Shown: positions 1 through 8,871, counted from the stretch's first letter. The stretch is 64,000 bases of DNA from Hoylesella pleuritidis JCM 14110 (GCF_000613725.1 NZ_BAJN01000002.1:186001-250000), one strand, 5' to 3'. The notes: generated by a model not told the origin, from the letters alone. Made by a program: numbers and translations.

Positions 1-261
1 GTTGTCGCCGGCTTTGCCTTCGCGCTTGGTGAATCCGCCAGGGAAACGTCCTGCTGCGGCGTATTGCTCGCGGTAATCAACCTGCAAAGGCATAAAGTCT
101 GTGCCGGGAACTGCATCCTTTGCTGCACAAACAGTTGCGAGCAGTACGGTGTTTCCCATTCTCAGGACAACTGAACCGTCGGTCTGTTTTGCAACTTTCC
201 CGGTCTCAATGCTGATAGTTCTGCCATCAGGCAATTGAACTGTTTTCGTAATTACGTTCAT
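1..261 (-). CDS. pnp: Polyribonucleotide nucleotidyltransferase (PNPase), N-terminal part
   Basis: The gene runs off the left edge of the window; only the first 87 codons are present, from the ATG at 261. The translation starts [19 protein letters not shown] and contains [20 protein letters not shown], then [19 protein letters not shown] and [12 protein letters not shown], the highly conserved start of the first RNase PH domain of PNPase. PNPase is the phosphorolytic 3'-to-5' exoribonuclease of RNA turnover and acts in the cytosol as a trimer. A possible -7 box (TACCTTTG on the minus strand) lies at 313-320. Identification is secure; the KH and S1 domains would lie outside the window. Confidence 0.95.
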   Translation of the reverse strand, partial: MNVITKTVQLPDGRTISIETGKVAKQTDGSVVLRMGNTVLLATVCAAKDAVPGTDFMPLQVDYREQYAAAGRFPGGFTKREGKAGDN

Positions 262-312
262 CTAAAAATCTAAAATCTTATTGTTTTGACTAACATCTAA
301 AAATAATTCGGA

Positions 313-320
313 CAAAGGTA
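313..320 (-). promoter_or_regulatory. Possible -7 box of pnp
   Basis: The minus strand reads TACCTTTG, an exact fit to the Bacteroidetes -7 consensus TAnnTTTG, 52 bp upstream of the pnp ATG. The -33 region is only TTTC-like at the expected distance, so the call rests on one box. Confidence 0.4.
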
Positions 321-444
321 GTGAATTTCGGGTGAACGAAAGAAGGAAAACGGGATTATTTTATAAAATTAAATGTTTGATTGTAAAAATCAAATTGCGA
401 GGGGAGAAGCTCTCAAAAAAGAGTCGTTTCTCTACTTTCGTCAA

Positions 445-613
445 CTTATCGAAATGAGTCCATATATCCACTCACGATTAGCCGCTTTGTGATTTGCCGT
501 TAATCGGCGTGCAATTAACCGTTAATCATCGCGCGTTTAACCGTTAGTTGCAAGGTGATTAACCGTTAAATGGGAAGCAAATCGATGGCTATTTGTAATT
601 AATTGATAATCAA
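445..613. repeat. 22-bp-period palindromic repeat array, locus A
   Basis: Cores of the form TTAACCGTTA start at 515, 537 and 559, with a degenerate copy at 493, all exactly 22 bp apart. The right boundary is an AT-rich inverted end containing TTGATAATCAA at 603-613; a weaker counterpart lies on the left (445-477). It belongs to the family found at nine other places in this window. The surrounding intergenic stretch 262-861 separates two minus-strand genes; I see nothing recognisable in 614-861. Confidence 0.85.
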
Positions 614-861
614 TTTGTTTTTTAATCAACAGCTACAACGATTTGATTGTATGATAAACCTTTTCGATGAAAGTCGGATAATCGTTCAGGATGACAGAAA
701 AGCCAAAATCTCCTGACGGCTTTTGGGATAGGGAAATATCGAGATGCAATCTATAAAAAGAGTTAGATTGGCTTGCATTTTCTGTGTTCGTACATAAAAA
801 ATACCATTATTTTAGGAAATCATTTCGTAAAAATGAAGATTCCGGGAGGGGTCAATGGGCC

Positions 862-1671
862 TCACTTTACGATGGAAGTAACTTTGTTGCGAATCCCTTT
901 CATTCCGATGAGGAAGGCTTTGGCAGAGCCGAACTTCAAAAACATATCGAGCCGAATGGGGATGTGGTTGGTATCATCAGTAACGAAAAAGCGTACGATT
1001 TCTTTGTATTGGCCGTTGTTGAGCTCTAAATAAGAGAGTTGCAGACAGCGATACTTGATGCCATTGTCGGCTTTAACGGTGGTTTTTCCACGATATTTGA
1101 GTTGTGCAGGAGTACGGCCTTTACCGTCGGCAATAGGAAACGGCACTACGTGTCCGTTCTTCCAGCTTTCGGGATTGAATGAACGGGCACGCAAAAAAAT
1201 GTTCATCATATCGAAGATGCAATCCGGATAGGTGTGCTCTTGCCATTGATGAGTGCCGTCATTGTGTTGGCGATGCTGTCGAACGTGGCAATTCCCGTTA
1301 GGATAGGTATAAAATATCTCGTCGACTGTGTATCGTCTGCCTTCGTGCGCGCCTTTACGGTAATACAACGGAGCCATATCTAACGAGGAATAACATAGGA
1401 GTGTGTCGCGGAGTACGAAAAGATTGTCTACCTGCCTACTGCCGCGCGTGGTGAGACTGGCGCGGTATGCAGGCTTGCCTCCATAGTGACTTTGCACCGT
1501 GTACATTGTTGCCGAACCGGCTTTTACCCATACAAACTTCCAGTTATAATAGAGATTGTAAGACAAGAATTCGCCCGACTGAAAGGCATCATTACGGAAT
1601 GTACATTGTGCCTGTACCGAACCGGAAGCCCACAAAAGTGCGAATAATATGTAAAGTTTTGCTAAGTGCAT
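862..1671 (-). CDS. DUF3108 domain-containing secreted protein
   Basis: A 269-residue protein with a clear Sec signal peptide (residues 1-22, ending GSVQAQC) and no further membrane segment, so probably periplasmic or outer-membrane-facing. The segment LSYNLYYNWKFVWVKAGSAT directly after the signal is the characteristic opening of DUF3108, a Bacteroidetes/Proteobacteria family of about this length with no established biochemical role. The start at 1671 is the ATG immediately before the hydrophobic signal. It stands alone between two repeat-bearing gaps, and on the same strand as the downstream-lying pnp. Function is unknown; the family call rests on the opening motif and overall size. Confidence 0.8.
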   Translation of the reverse strand: MHLAKLYILFALLWASGSVQAQCTFRNDAFQSGEFLSYNLYYNWKFVWVKAGSATMYTVQSHYGGKPAYRASLTTRGSRQVDNLFVLRDTLLCYSSLDMAPLYYRKGAHEGRRYTVDEIFYTYPNGNCHVRQHRQHNDGTHQWQEHTYPDCIFDMMNIFLRARSFNPESWKNGHVVPFPIADGKGRTPAQLKYRGKTTVKADNGIKYRCLQLSYLELNNGQYKEIVRFFVTDDTNHIPIRLDMFLKFGSAKAFLIGMKGIRNKVTSIVK

Positions 1672-1774
1672 TGCTGTTATAAGTTTTTTGGGTGATATAT
1701 TTATATGTTTCTGAATTCTGTTTCAAGTCTGTCGACAGACGCTTGAATGTTGTTGGGAAGCTCACGCTATCTTA

Positions 1775-1917
1775 TTGAGAATGAGACTCTTGCTAATGGC
1801 GTTCTGATTAGATGCTTTTCGCACTGCAATTAACGGTTAAATGCACGACGTTTAACGGCTTTTCGCACGGTAATTAACGGTTAGTCGCAATGCCCTTTCA
1901 TTCTTCCGCTTTTTTGC
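1775..1917. repeat. 22-bp-period palindromic repeat array, locus B
   Basis: Units start at 1808 (degenerate), 1830, 1852 and 1874, exactly 22 bp apart, with cores TTAACGGTTAA, TTAACGGCTTT and TTAACGGTTAG. The left end is an 18-bp box (TTGAGAATGAGACTCTTG, 1775-1792) plus a 15-bp box (CTAATGGCGTTCTGA, 1793-1807). On the right a 15-bp inverted counterpart follows the last 11-bp core at 1885-1899; the outer 18 bp is poorly conserved. It lies between the DUF3108 gene and the Ig-like lipoprotein gene, ending 8 bp from the latter's stop. Confidence 0.85.
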
Positions 1918-1924
1918 CTTTGCA

Positions 1925-4024
1925 TCACTGTTTCAACATTTCGATACCCAACTGTCGGGCACGCTCAGCATTTCGGTGCCGGATTGTCTTCTGTTTGTCG
2001 GCCTTTTGCTTGATGAGTTTATCCGGTTTTTGGTGAGCTACACTGCGAGCTGTGGGATTCCACGTCTGCGTTACATCCCATTTGGCTTTACATTCGATGG
2101 CTTCGGGATAGTAATATACCGCTTCCGGCTGTCGGTCTTGTGCGAAGTTGCCGGTGTCCCAGATGCCGTTATCATTGCCGTCGACGAACATTCGGAGGTA
2201 ATAACTGCCCGGCTTGATGTAGAAAAATTCGACAGTTCCCGTGCCGGTCGCTACCTCCTTGATTACTTTATCATCTCCGTTGAGGAGCTGGGCAATGATG
2301 TGCTGCCCTGTAAAATCCGGTATTTTGACGAGCAACGAACTGTAATCGTCGGTGGAATGTACTTTGAAACCTTTTTTGAACGGAGTCGAAGCACGACCGT
2401 AAATATCGATGAATGCGGCACTGTCTATCTCTAAACTGTATTCGATGTTGGGTCTCCACTCGCCTATGAGTTCGTATTTGAGCCGCTGAATGAGTGTCGT
2501 ATCGGTCGTGGCCGTACTGTCTTTGTCGCGCGATCGGGGCAAATGTAACAGGAAAGGAGAGCGATACCACAAGGTGTCGTGCTTGGAATAGAGATGTATC
2601 TTACCGGTATCGACTACGGCAGAAGGTGCCGGTAGCGAAATGAAAATGTTTTTATCGGGATCCAATTCAGATGAAGCCTCAATCTTGACAGCCAGCGGTT
2701 TCACGGGCATTTGCGTCTCATAGGGTTCTCCTTTCTTCTTGGCTTTTTCCTGTTTTTTTGTCCATTCTTCTATGGCTTTCTGTTGCTGCTTGCGTCGCCA
2801 TTCATAAGTTTGTTTGGAAAGAATGTCGAGTGTGTCGGTTTGCAGTTGTAAGACACCGTTGCTGTCAGTCTTTTCGTATTGCAATTGCACACGAAGCGTG
2901 TCTTGATTGATTAGCGACGAGTCGCGGAGCCAGTAGTTTACGGTGTCTCGCCGGGCATTGCTTTCGGTGATAAAAGCATTGTCTGCGTTGAAATTCAGTC
3001 CTCGGACACGGGGTAATTGCGGATTTCCGTAACTGAAAAAGAGCGTGAAATGATTGGCTTCGGTGCGCTCTGTTTTGAGTAGGTAGCGGTCGGTGATCAG
3101 TTCATTGAATGCTCGCAGCACGACATCATCGGGCAAGTAGTGCGTGTAATGCACCAAACTGATGGAGTCGATGCGCAGAGAGTCGCGCCAAATGGTGTCT
3201 TGCCGTGTGTCAGGTTTGACCGAAGGAATGATGATATCGCGATTGAACGCGATCTTTTCACTCTTTTGTTTGAAGGTATAATCACCATCGGCGTCTTGCA
3301 AGGCATAGATTCTGTAACGGCCGGGGGCCACTCCTTTGATGACGAAACGGCCGCGGCTGTCGGTTCGGGCCACGCGAAGCATTGGCTGTTTCGTGAATGC
3401 CGAGTCGGCAAGATTACTGTAAAGTCCCACTAAAATGCCTTTAACCGGCTCTAAGTCGGCTGCTTCGACTACGTTACCGGCCACTTCCATCGTGTCGATC
3501 TGTGGTCCGGTGGAGAAACTGTAAGTGTAATTTCCCAGCGGATTACCCTCGTTGTTATCGGTAATTGCATCCGAGAAATCCACCGTGTAGGTTGTATTCG
3601 CTTTCAGGGAGTCTCTCAATGTCACTTGAATATGCTTGCCCATTCCTTTGATTTCGGCTGCTTCGAGTTGCGGTGGAGATACAATGACGTTCTCGGTAGC
3701 ATTGTCTATCTTGATGAACTCATTGAAATAGATGTTCACTCGCTTGCTTTTCACGTCTGTTCCCTTGTCTTTCGGGTGCGTGGCAATCACTCTTGGCGGT
3801 GTCTCATCATACCATCCGCCGTCGGGATGACCCATTCGGGCGCAGGAAACAACGAGAGTCGAAGCGAGAAAGAGCAGGATTCCCCCTCCGACTCCCCCTC
3901 GAAGGGGGAGAGTATAATGGCGATATTTTAGGGATACAGCCGTAAAGTGGCGCCTGATGATCCTGTATATGTAATCTAATGTCATATTGTTCATATAAAC
4001 AGTCATATCTAAAAATGTCCTCAT
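1925..4024 (-). CDS. Ig-like (Big_5) domain lipoprotein
   Basis: A 699-residue protein with lipobox LVVSC at residues 57-61, giving an outer-membrane or periplasmic lipoprotein. After it come TPPRVIATHPKDKGTDV and a beta-rich Big_5/SbsA-type Ig-like domain (about 70-165, ending YTYSFSTG), then a carboxypeptidase-regulatory-like fold (about 175-250, containing GRFVIKGVAPGRYRIYALQD). The rest is beta-rich, with a basic C-terminus. Similar Bacteroidetes proteins are annotated as Ig-like domain lipoproteins of unknown role. The N-terminus is odd: 38 charged residues precede LPLRGGVGGGILLF, which is encoded by a G/C-rich dispersed repeat (3881-3912) inside the signal peptide, so the native start is uncertain. 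The first 218 bp overlap the extended 3' end of the GH3 gene. Confidence 0.8.
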   Translation of the reverse strand: MRTFLDMTVYMNNMTLDYIYRIIRRHFTAVSLKYRHYTLPLRGGVGGGILLFLASTLVVSCARMGHPDGGWYDETPPRVIATHPKDKGTDVKSKRVNIYFNEFIKIDNATENVIVSPPQLEAAEIKGMGKHIQVTLRDSLKANTTYTVDFSDAITDNNEGNPLGNYTYSFSTGPQIDTMEVAGNVVEAADLEPVKGILVGLYSNLADSAFTKQPMLRVARTDSRGRFVIKGVAPGRYRIYALQDADGDYTFKQKSEKIAFNRDIIIPSVKPDTRQDTIWRDSLRIDSISLVHYTHYLPDDVVLRAFNELITDRYLLKTERTEANHFTLFFSYGNPQLPRVRGLNFNADNAFITESNARRDTVNYWLRDSSLINQDTLRVQLQYEKTDSNGVLQLQTDTLDILSKQTYEWRRKQQQKAIEEWTKKQEKAKKKGEPYETQMPVKPLAVKIEASSELDPDKNIFISLPAPSAVVDTGKIHLYSKHDTLWYRSPFLLHLPRSRDKDSTATTDTTLIQRLKYELIGEWRPNIEYSLEIDSAAFIDIYGRASTPFKKGFKVHSTDDYSSLLVKIPDFTGQHIIAQLLNGDDKVIKEVATGTGTVEFFYIKPGSYYLRMFVDGNDNGIWDTGNFAQDRQPEAVYYYPEAIECKAKWDVTQTWNPTARSVAHQKPDKLIKQKADKQKTIRHRNAERARQLGIEMLKQ

Positions 4025-5573
4025 TCGGCCTTGAGCCTTCCCCTTCGGGGGTGAATTGGAGGGGGGCTTTATTGAGTTCTATCAGCTCTTCGATGTTCTT
4101 TCGACTGTTGCTAAGTCTCGGCACCTTGTGTTGTCCGCCTAACTTGCCTTTTTGTTTGAGCCAATCGTCGAACAGACCGGCGCGTGCCGGCACCACTTCT
4201 AACGGTTGCAACGTAATGTCTTTATATCGTTTGGCCTCATAATCGCTGTTAATCTCTTGCAATCGGAGGTCTAACAGTTGGGCAAACGTAGTTAAATTGG
4301 CTGGTGTTTGTGCAAACTCGATGAGCCACTGATGCCTGCACTGCGCACGTTCGTCCATAAATACGGGGGCGGCTGTATATTCTTTGACCACGGCTCCGGT
4401 CTTTTCGCAAGCGTAAGCAAGTCCCTTTTCGGCGTTGTCCATAATGAGTTCTTCGCCAAAAGCATTGATAAAATACTTCGTTCTTCCCGTTATTACGAAC
4501 TTATAAGGTGCCTTCGACGTGAACGAAACGGTGTCGCCGATGATGTAACGCCATAGTCCGCACGAGGTGGAAATCACCATAGCATAATTGCGTCCGACCT
4601 CAACGCCGCTCAGCGGAACCACTTCCGGCGATTCGTTGCCATACTGATCCATTGGGATAAACTCGTAAAATACGCCGTAATCCACCATCAGCAGCATCGC
4701 CGGATCAGTCGGATCGCTTTGTATTCCGAAGAATCCCTCGCTGGCGTTATAGGTCTCCACGTAGTGCATCTCAGGCGAAGTGATGAGCTGTTGAAAGCGT
4801 TTGCGATATGGACCGAAAGCAATTCCGCCGTGGAAAAATACCTCCAAGTCGGGCCAAACTTCTTCGATGTGCGTCTTACCGCTCAATTCCAGCACGCGCA
4901 CCAGCACCGAGAGCATCCACGAAGGTACACCTGAGAGGTTAGTAACGTGCTGTTTCAGCGTTTCGCGTGCAATGCGGTCGCGTTTCACCTCGAAGTCACT
5001 CAGCAGCGCCGTAGCCTTTTTCGGTACGCGAACAAGGTTTGCCAATGGGTTGATATTCTCAATAAGAATGGCGCTTAAGTCGCCGACGATGCTCCCAAGA
5101 ATGTCGTAATTAGGCGAGTGCGAGCCTCCGAGAATCAAGCCTTTACCGTCGAACATCCGGCTCTTCGGGTTGTTTTGCAGGTAGAGAGCTACCACATCTT
5201 TGCCTCCCCGATAGTGGGTGTCTTGTAGTCCTTCGGTTGTGATGGGGATGAATTTACTCTTGTCGTTGGTTGTCCCTGACGATTTGGCAAACCATTTCAC
5301 TGTTCCCGGCCAGAGGACATCGCTCTCACCGTGGCGCATTCGATCTATATCACTCTTCAACTCTTCGTAAGTGTTGAGCGGAACGTTCCTTGCGAAATCC
5401 TCATAACTACTTGTATGCTTGAGCAAATGGTTGCGACCGTATTCGGTGTGGGTTCCTTCGGCTATGAGATATTCCATCACCTGCTGCTGCAAAGCCTCTG
5501 CATTCTCGGCGTAATGCTCGATCTTGCGTTGCCGCGGGGTGAAAAATCGGCCTATGATTTTCGTTAAACTCAT
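3807..5573 (-). CDS. GH3 auxin-responsive promoter family protein (acyl-acid amide synthetase-like)
   Basis: A 588-residue member of the adenylate-forming GH3 family. The nucleotide-binding motif WFAKSSGTTNDKSKFIPIT is at about 94-112 and GRTKYFINAFGEELIMDN near 370. Plant relatives conjugate amino acids to acyl acids; the substrate of bacterial members is not known. Bacteroidetes relatives are about 500 residues and end near the segment seen here at 490-504 (NIEELIELNKA). The remaining residues are encoded first by a G/C-rich repeat (4035-4067, read as PLQFTPEGEG) and then by sequence overlapping the next gene, so the repeat has probably displaced the stop codon. A good minus-strand promoter lies at 5600-5630. 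Family call secure; the C-terminal tail is probably not functional. Confidence 0.88.
   Translation of the reverse strand: MSLTKIIGRFFTPRQRKIEHYAENAEALQQQVMEYLIAEGTHTEYGRNHLLKHTSSYEDFARNVPLNTYEELKSDIDRMRHGESDVLWPGTVKWFAKSSGTTNDKSKFIPITTEGLQDTHYRGGKDVVALYLQNNPKSRMFDGKGLILGGSHSPNYDILGSIVGDLSAILIENINPLANLVRVPKKATALLSDFEVKRDRIARETLKQHVTNLSGVPSWMLSVLVRVLELSGKTHIEEVWPDLEVFFHGGIAFGPYRKRFQQLITSPEMHYVETYNASEGFFGIQSDPTDPAMLLMVDYGVFYEFIPMDQYGNESPEVVPLSGVEVGRNYAMVISTSCGLWRYIIGDTVSFTSKAPYKFVITGRTKYFINAFGEELIMDNAEKGLAYACEKTGAVVKEYTAAPVFMDERAQCRHQWLIEFAQTPANLTTFAQLLDLRLQEINSDYEAKRYKDITLQPLEVVPARAGLFDDWLKQKGKLGGQHKVPRLSNSRKNIEELIELNKAPLQFTPEGEGSRPNEDIFRYDCLYEQYDIRLHIQDHQAPLYGCIPKISPLYSPPSRGSRRGNPALSRFDSRCFLRPNGSSRRRMV
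3881..3912. repeat. G/C-rich dispersed repeat (CCCCCTCC..GGGGGAG type) in a signal-peptide region
   Basis: The plus strand reads CCCCCTCCGACTCCCCCTC then GAAGGGGGAGAG, with an imperfect inverted repeat. It encodes LPLRGGVGGGI of the Ig-like lipoprotein on the minus strand. Related copies are at 4035-4067, 9934-10015, 10270-10299, 38573-38613 and 58226-58260. Confidence 0.7.
4035..4067. repeat. G/C-rich dispersed repeat at the end of the GH3 gene
   Basis: The sequence CCCCTTCGGGGGTG..GGAGGGGGGC forms the GH3 reading frame just after the conserved C-terminus. It lies 123 bp from a related copy at 3881-3912, so the junction of the two genes carries two copies. Confidence 0.65.
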
Positions 5574-5599
5574 TTGCGTTTCTGTCTCGTTTTAAATTA

Positions 5600-5630
5600 C
5601 AAAGATACCGCAAACTTCTCTGACAACAAT
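5600..5630 (-). promoter_or_regulatory. Promoter of the GH3 gene
   Basis: On the minus strand TATCTTTG (-7 box, 5600-5607) is preceded after 19 bp by a TTG at 5627-5629 (-33 box). The ATG follows about 27 bp downstream at 5573. The fit to the Bacteroidetes consensus is good. Confidence 0.7.
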
Positions 5631-5708
5631 ATAATTCACGATTTTTAATAATCAACGGTCTGCTTTGACAGTTCGAAGCAATCAAAGGAAGTTATTATCC
5701 GATTCGTG

Positions 5709-5774
5709 AAAAGCAGCTGATCGCCTCGCAAATAGCTATTTTCTGATCTTGAAATAGCATTTTTTAAGACTTAA
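5709..5774. repeat. Degenerate 22-bp-period array upstream of fhs
   Basis: AAAGCAGCTGATCGC, AATAGCTATTTTCTG and AATAGCATTTTTTAAG begin at 5709, 5731 and 5753, a 22-bp spacing. The cores have decayed from TTAACSGTTA. It may be an old copy of the dispersed array family and ends next to the fhs promoter. The rest of 5631-5777 shows nothing clear. Confidence 0.35.
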
Positions 5775-5777
5775 TAG

Positions 5778-5808
5778 TTTGTTGATAACGGGTGAATTGG
5801 TATTTTTG
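5778..5808 (+). promoter_or_regulatory. Promoter of fhs
   Basis: TTTG at 5778-5781, exactly 19 bp, then TATTTTTG at 5801-5808: a full match to the Bacteroidetes sigma-ABfr consensus. Transcription would start near 5815, giving a leader of about 65 nt before the ATG at 5882. Confidence 0.85.
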
Positions 5809-5881
5809 CAAAATATAAGATACGTGTGTCTGCCTTGCAAGGAAGATACATCAGTCAAACAAACCTAATTCTTTCTATTAA

Positions 5882-7549
5882 ATGAAAACAGACATTGAAA
5901 TCGCTCACAGCACTTCGTTAGAGTCTATTTCACGAATTGCCGAGAAAGTAAACATCCCCGTTGATTCACTCGAACCATACGGGAAGTACATTGCCAAAGT
6001 ACCTTACAGGCTCATAGATGAGGAAAAGGTGAAGCAATCTAAGCTCATTTTGGTTACCGCCATATCGCCGGTGAAAGCCGGAATAGGCAAGACCACTGTC
6101 AGTATCGGTCTCGGATTGGGGCTGAATCACATCGGAAAAAAAGCCGTTGTGGCGTTGCGCGAACCCAGTATGGGCCCGTGTTTTGGAATGAAAGGCGGTG
6201 CCGCAGGGGGTGGTTATGCACAAGTGTTGCCGATGGAGAATATCAATCTCCATTTCACTGGCGACTTCCACGCCATCACTTCGGCCAATAATATGATTTC
6301 AGCACTGCTGGATAACTACGTTTATCAGCATCAAGACGAGGGCTTCGGATTGAAAGAGGTCTTTTGGAGACGTGTTCTCGACGTGAATGATCGCTCTCTT
6401 CGCGATGTCATTACAGGTGTCGGAGGCCGCACGAACGGTATCGTGGCCGAGAACGGATTTGATATCACACCCGCATCAGAGATTATGGCCATCTTCTGTT
6501 TGGCCAAAGACGAAGACGACTTGCGGCATCGCATTGAGAATATCCTGCTCGGAACCACCCTCGATGGTAAGCCATTCCGTGTGAAAGATATGGGAGTGGC
6601 GGGTGCTATTACCACGATTCTGCGCGACAGTATCAATCCGAATCTCGTCCAAACCACTGAAAACACGGCGGCATTCATCCACGGCGGACCTTTCGCTAAC
6701 ATCGCCCACGGGTGTAATAGTGTGATAGCCACGAAAGCGGCAATGACATTCGGTGATTACGCTATTACCGAGGCAGGCTTCGGTGCGGACTTAGGTGCAG
6801 AGAAATTCTTTGATATCAAGTGTCGCAGAGCAGGCTTACAACCCAAGCTATCCGTACTTGTGGCAACGGTACAAGCCCTGAAAATGCATGGTGGAATCGA
6901 CCTTAAAGAACTCGCCAAACCCAATGAAGAAGGCTTGATAAAAGGTTTCGGCAATCTGGATAAGCACATTGAGAATCTTCAAAGCTTTGGTCAGACGGTC
7001 ATAGTCTGTCTCAATCGCTTCGGAACCGATACGCAGGCCGAGCTTGATTTGGTGCGTGTTCATTGCGAAAAGATGGGTATCGGCTTTGCTATCAATACTG
7101 CTTTCACCGACGGAGGAGTAGGAGCTGAGAAGTTGGCACAGCTTGTTGTGAAGACGATCGACGAAAATCCGTCGAAACCCTTGCGCTTTATCTACGACGA
7201 AAACGATAGTATTCAGGATAAGGTAACCAAGATTGCGACGAAGATTTACGGTGCCGATCGTGTTGTTATCAAGCCGGCGGCAATGCGAAAACTCAAAAAT
7301 ATTGAGGCTGGAGACTATCACAAGTTTCCTGTTTGTATTGCAAAGACACAGTATTCGTTATCCGAAGACCCGAAGTGGTACGGTGTTCCGAAAGGCTTCG
7401 AGATAACAATTCGTGACTTTGTAGTGAGTGCCGGCGCCGAAATGATTGTCGCTATAGCCGGCGAAATAATGCGTATGCCAGGACTTCCAAAGAGTCCTCA
7501 GGCCGAGCGTATCGACATTGTGAACGGCGAGATCACAGGTTTGTCGTAA
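5882..7549 (+). CDS. fhs: Formate--tetrahydrofolate ligase
   Basis: Makes 10-formyltetrahydrofolate from formate, tetrahydrofolate and ATP, feeding one-carbon units to purine and fMet synthesis in the cytosol. The 555-residue length matches the family. The P-loop-like ATP site is [19 protein letters not shown] (about 60-78), followed by [20 protein letters not shown] and [19 protein letters not shown], both signature segments of Fhs. The ATG at 5882 has an exact consensus promoter upstream (5778-5808). It is monocistronic; the next gene is on the other strand. A stem-loop at 7629-7667 may end transcription. No unusual features. Confidence 0.97.
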   Translation: MKTDIEIAHSTSLESISRIAEKVNIPVDSLEPYGKYIAKVPYRLIDEEKVKQSKLILVTAISPVKAGIGKTTVSIGLGLGLNHIGKKAVVALREPSMGPCFGMKGGAAGGGYAQVLPMENINLHFTGDFHAITSANNMISALLDNYVYQHQDEGFGLKEVFWRRVLDVNDRSLRDVITGVGGRTNGIVAENGFDITPASEIMAIFCLAKDEDDLRHRIENILLGTTLDGKPFRVKDMGVAGAITTILRDSINPNLVQTTENTAAFIHGGPFANIAHGCNSVIATKAAMTFGDYAITEAGFGADLGAEKFFDIKCRRAGLQPKLSVLVATVQALKMHGGIDLKELAKPNEEGLIKGFGNLDKHIENLQSFGQTVIVCLNRFGTDTQAELDLVRVHCEKMGIGFAINTAFTDGGVGAEKLAQLVVKTIDENPSKPLRFIYDENDSIQDKVTKIATKIYGADRVVIKPAAMRKLKNIEAGDYHKFPVCIAKTQYSLSEDPKWYGVPKGFEITIRDFVVSAGAEMIVAIAGEIMRMPGLPKSPQAERIDIVNGEITGLS

Positions 7550-7625
7550 CAAAAGGTTTCTTGTGGGTTGAGGATTATAAATAATCCGAATGCTGCAAAT
7601 CTCTTAATTGTTGCGAATTTTTCAC

Positions 7626-7855
7626 TTACAGACGAGTTCTCAGACCGTTAAGTTTTGGTCTCGTCTGCTGTAATGGAAAGACAAGCGTGCTGATATAATA
7701 AAGATCGGCACGCTTGTTGAGATTCATATTCTTTATATCCAGCGAACCGACAGACTTATTATTGATATATAGAGCGGTGTTTTTACGGTCGTCGCCGCCG
7801 ACATTATTAATAATAAAAGGAATTGTTTCCCGGTGTATATCTACATTCGTGAGTC
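7626..7855 (-). other. Possible gene remnant downstream of dus
   Basis: On the minus strand a frame stays open from inside the dus gene to a TAA at 7626-7628 and reads LTNVDIHRETIPFIINNVG then ALYINNKSVGSLDIKNMNL and ends KLNGLRTRL. The composition looks protein-like, but there is no credible start codon in 7626-7855 and I recognise no family. It could be the tail of a degraded gene or chance. It also contains two stem-loops (7629-7667 and 7681-7717). Confidence 0.25.
7629..7667. terminator. Stem-loop downstream of fhs
   Basis: CAGACGAG (7629-7636) pairs with CTCGTCTG (7660-7667), with an inner AGACC/GGTCT stem. A second 10-bp stem ACAAGCGTGC/GCACGCTTGT follows at 7681-7717. Neither has a strong T run, so a role in ending fhs transcription is only plausible. 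Confidence 0.4.
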
Positions 7856-8834
7856 CTAAGCAAGTCGTTTCCGACAGGTTTCCAAGATATCGATGAGTTC
7901 GGAAGCAGCGGTCGTTCGCAGCATTGCAATACGTGTTTGACGAAAATCGGGAATACCTTTAAAAATCGGACTTGCAGCTAAGTGGCGACGTGTGTGGAGT
8001 ATACCGCGATACTCGTCGATACGACTGATGTTGATGCGGAGTTGTTCTTCGAGGATATCTATTTTCCGATTAATATCCAAAGAGGTGTCAGCGGGGCGGC
8101 CGTCGAGCCGATCCCGAATCTCTTTGAATATCCACGCCGGCCGAAAGTGCCCCTTCCTATCATTATAGCATCTACTCCGTAACGTTCAAAAACCGTCTGT
8201 GCCTGCTCGGGCGACGTAATATCGCCATTCCCGATAATGGGAATGCGGATGCGGGGATTGCTTTTCACTGCACCGATCAGCGTCCAGTCAGCTTCGCCTG
8301 TGTACATTTGGCTGCGCGTCCGACCGTGAATGGTGAGCGCCTGAATGCCGCAGTCTTGCAGCTTTTCAGCCAAATCACCGATAATCAGATTGTTTTGATC
8401 CCATCCCAAACGTGTTTTCACCGTGACGGGAGTCTTAACCGCCCGAACAACTTCGCGTGTGATATCGAGCATCAGCGGCACATTGCGCAACATTCCGGCA
8501 CCGGCGCCCTTGCCGGCAACCTTTTTCACAGGACAGCCGAAGTTGAGATCGATAAGGTCGGGATGTGCTTCCTCTACAATTTTGGCGGCTTCTACCATCG
8601 ACACGACATCTCGCCCGTAGATCTGAATGCCCACAGGCCGCTCCTCATTGCTGATAGTTAGCTTGTTCACTGTTGATTTAATGGAACGCACTAAAGCCTC
8701 GGCACTGACAAATTCGGTATATACCATCGAGCTCCGAACCGCTTGCAGAGCAGTCGAAAGCCGATATCCGTTACGTCTTCCATCGGTGCCAGGAAGACGG
8801 GTTGCGGTCCGAACTCAATGTTTCCAATCTTCAT
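7856..8834 (-). pseudogene. tRNA-dihydrouridine synthase (DusB-like), two frameshifts
   Basis: Flavin-dependent reduction of uridine to dihydrouridine in tRNA D-loops. The three frames read in order: MKIGNIEFGPQPVFLAPMED..LLCKRFGA (start 8834); MVYTEFVSAEALVR..LIDLNFGCPVKKVAGKGAGA..MIGRGTFGR; and DINRKIDILEEQLRINIS to the stop at 7856. The Dus signature MEDVTD, the NFGCP segment with its catalytic Cys, and TIHGRTR are all intact. Frame breaks lie near 8730 (GGAGCTCGATGG, one base short) and near 8125 (GGCCGGCGTGG, where GGCCGGCCGTGG would restore the usual GRPW). Both look like single-base losses, so sequencing error is as likely as true inactivation. A -7 box lies only 9 bp upstream of the ATG. 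Confidence 0.85.
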
Positions 8835-8842
8835 TTCGGGTG

Positions 8843-8871
8843 CAAAGGTAATGATTTATTTTCAAAGCAAG
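8843..8871 (-). promoter_or_regulatory. Promoter of dus
   Basis: Minus-strand TACCTTTG at 8843-8850 with a TTG near 8869-8871. The start of transcription would fall about 3 nt before the ATG at 8834, implying a very short leader. Confidence 0.5.

Noticed and set aside
478..613. CRISPR array as an explanation for the 22-bp arrays
   Set aside because: Repeat plus spacer is only 22 bp, the spacers are similar among copies, there are few units and no cas genes.
773..1033. Plus-strand frames at the 3' end of the DUF3108 gene
   Set aside because: Antisense to a gene with signal peptide and family match; no ribosome-binding site or domain.
3807..4024. Natural fusion or long C-terminal domain of the GH3 protein
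   Set aside because: The tail has no domain-like pattern, begins in a dispersed repeat and overlaps another gene in a different frame.
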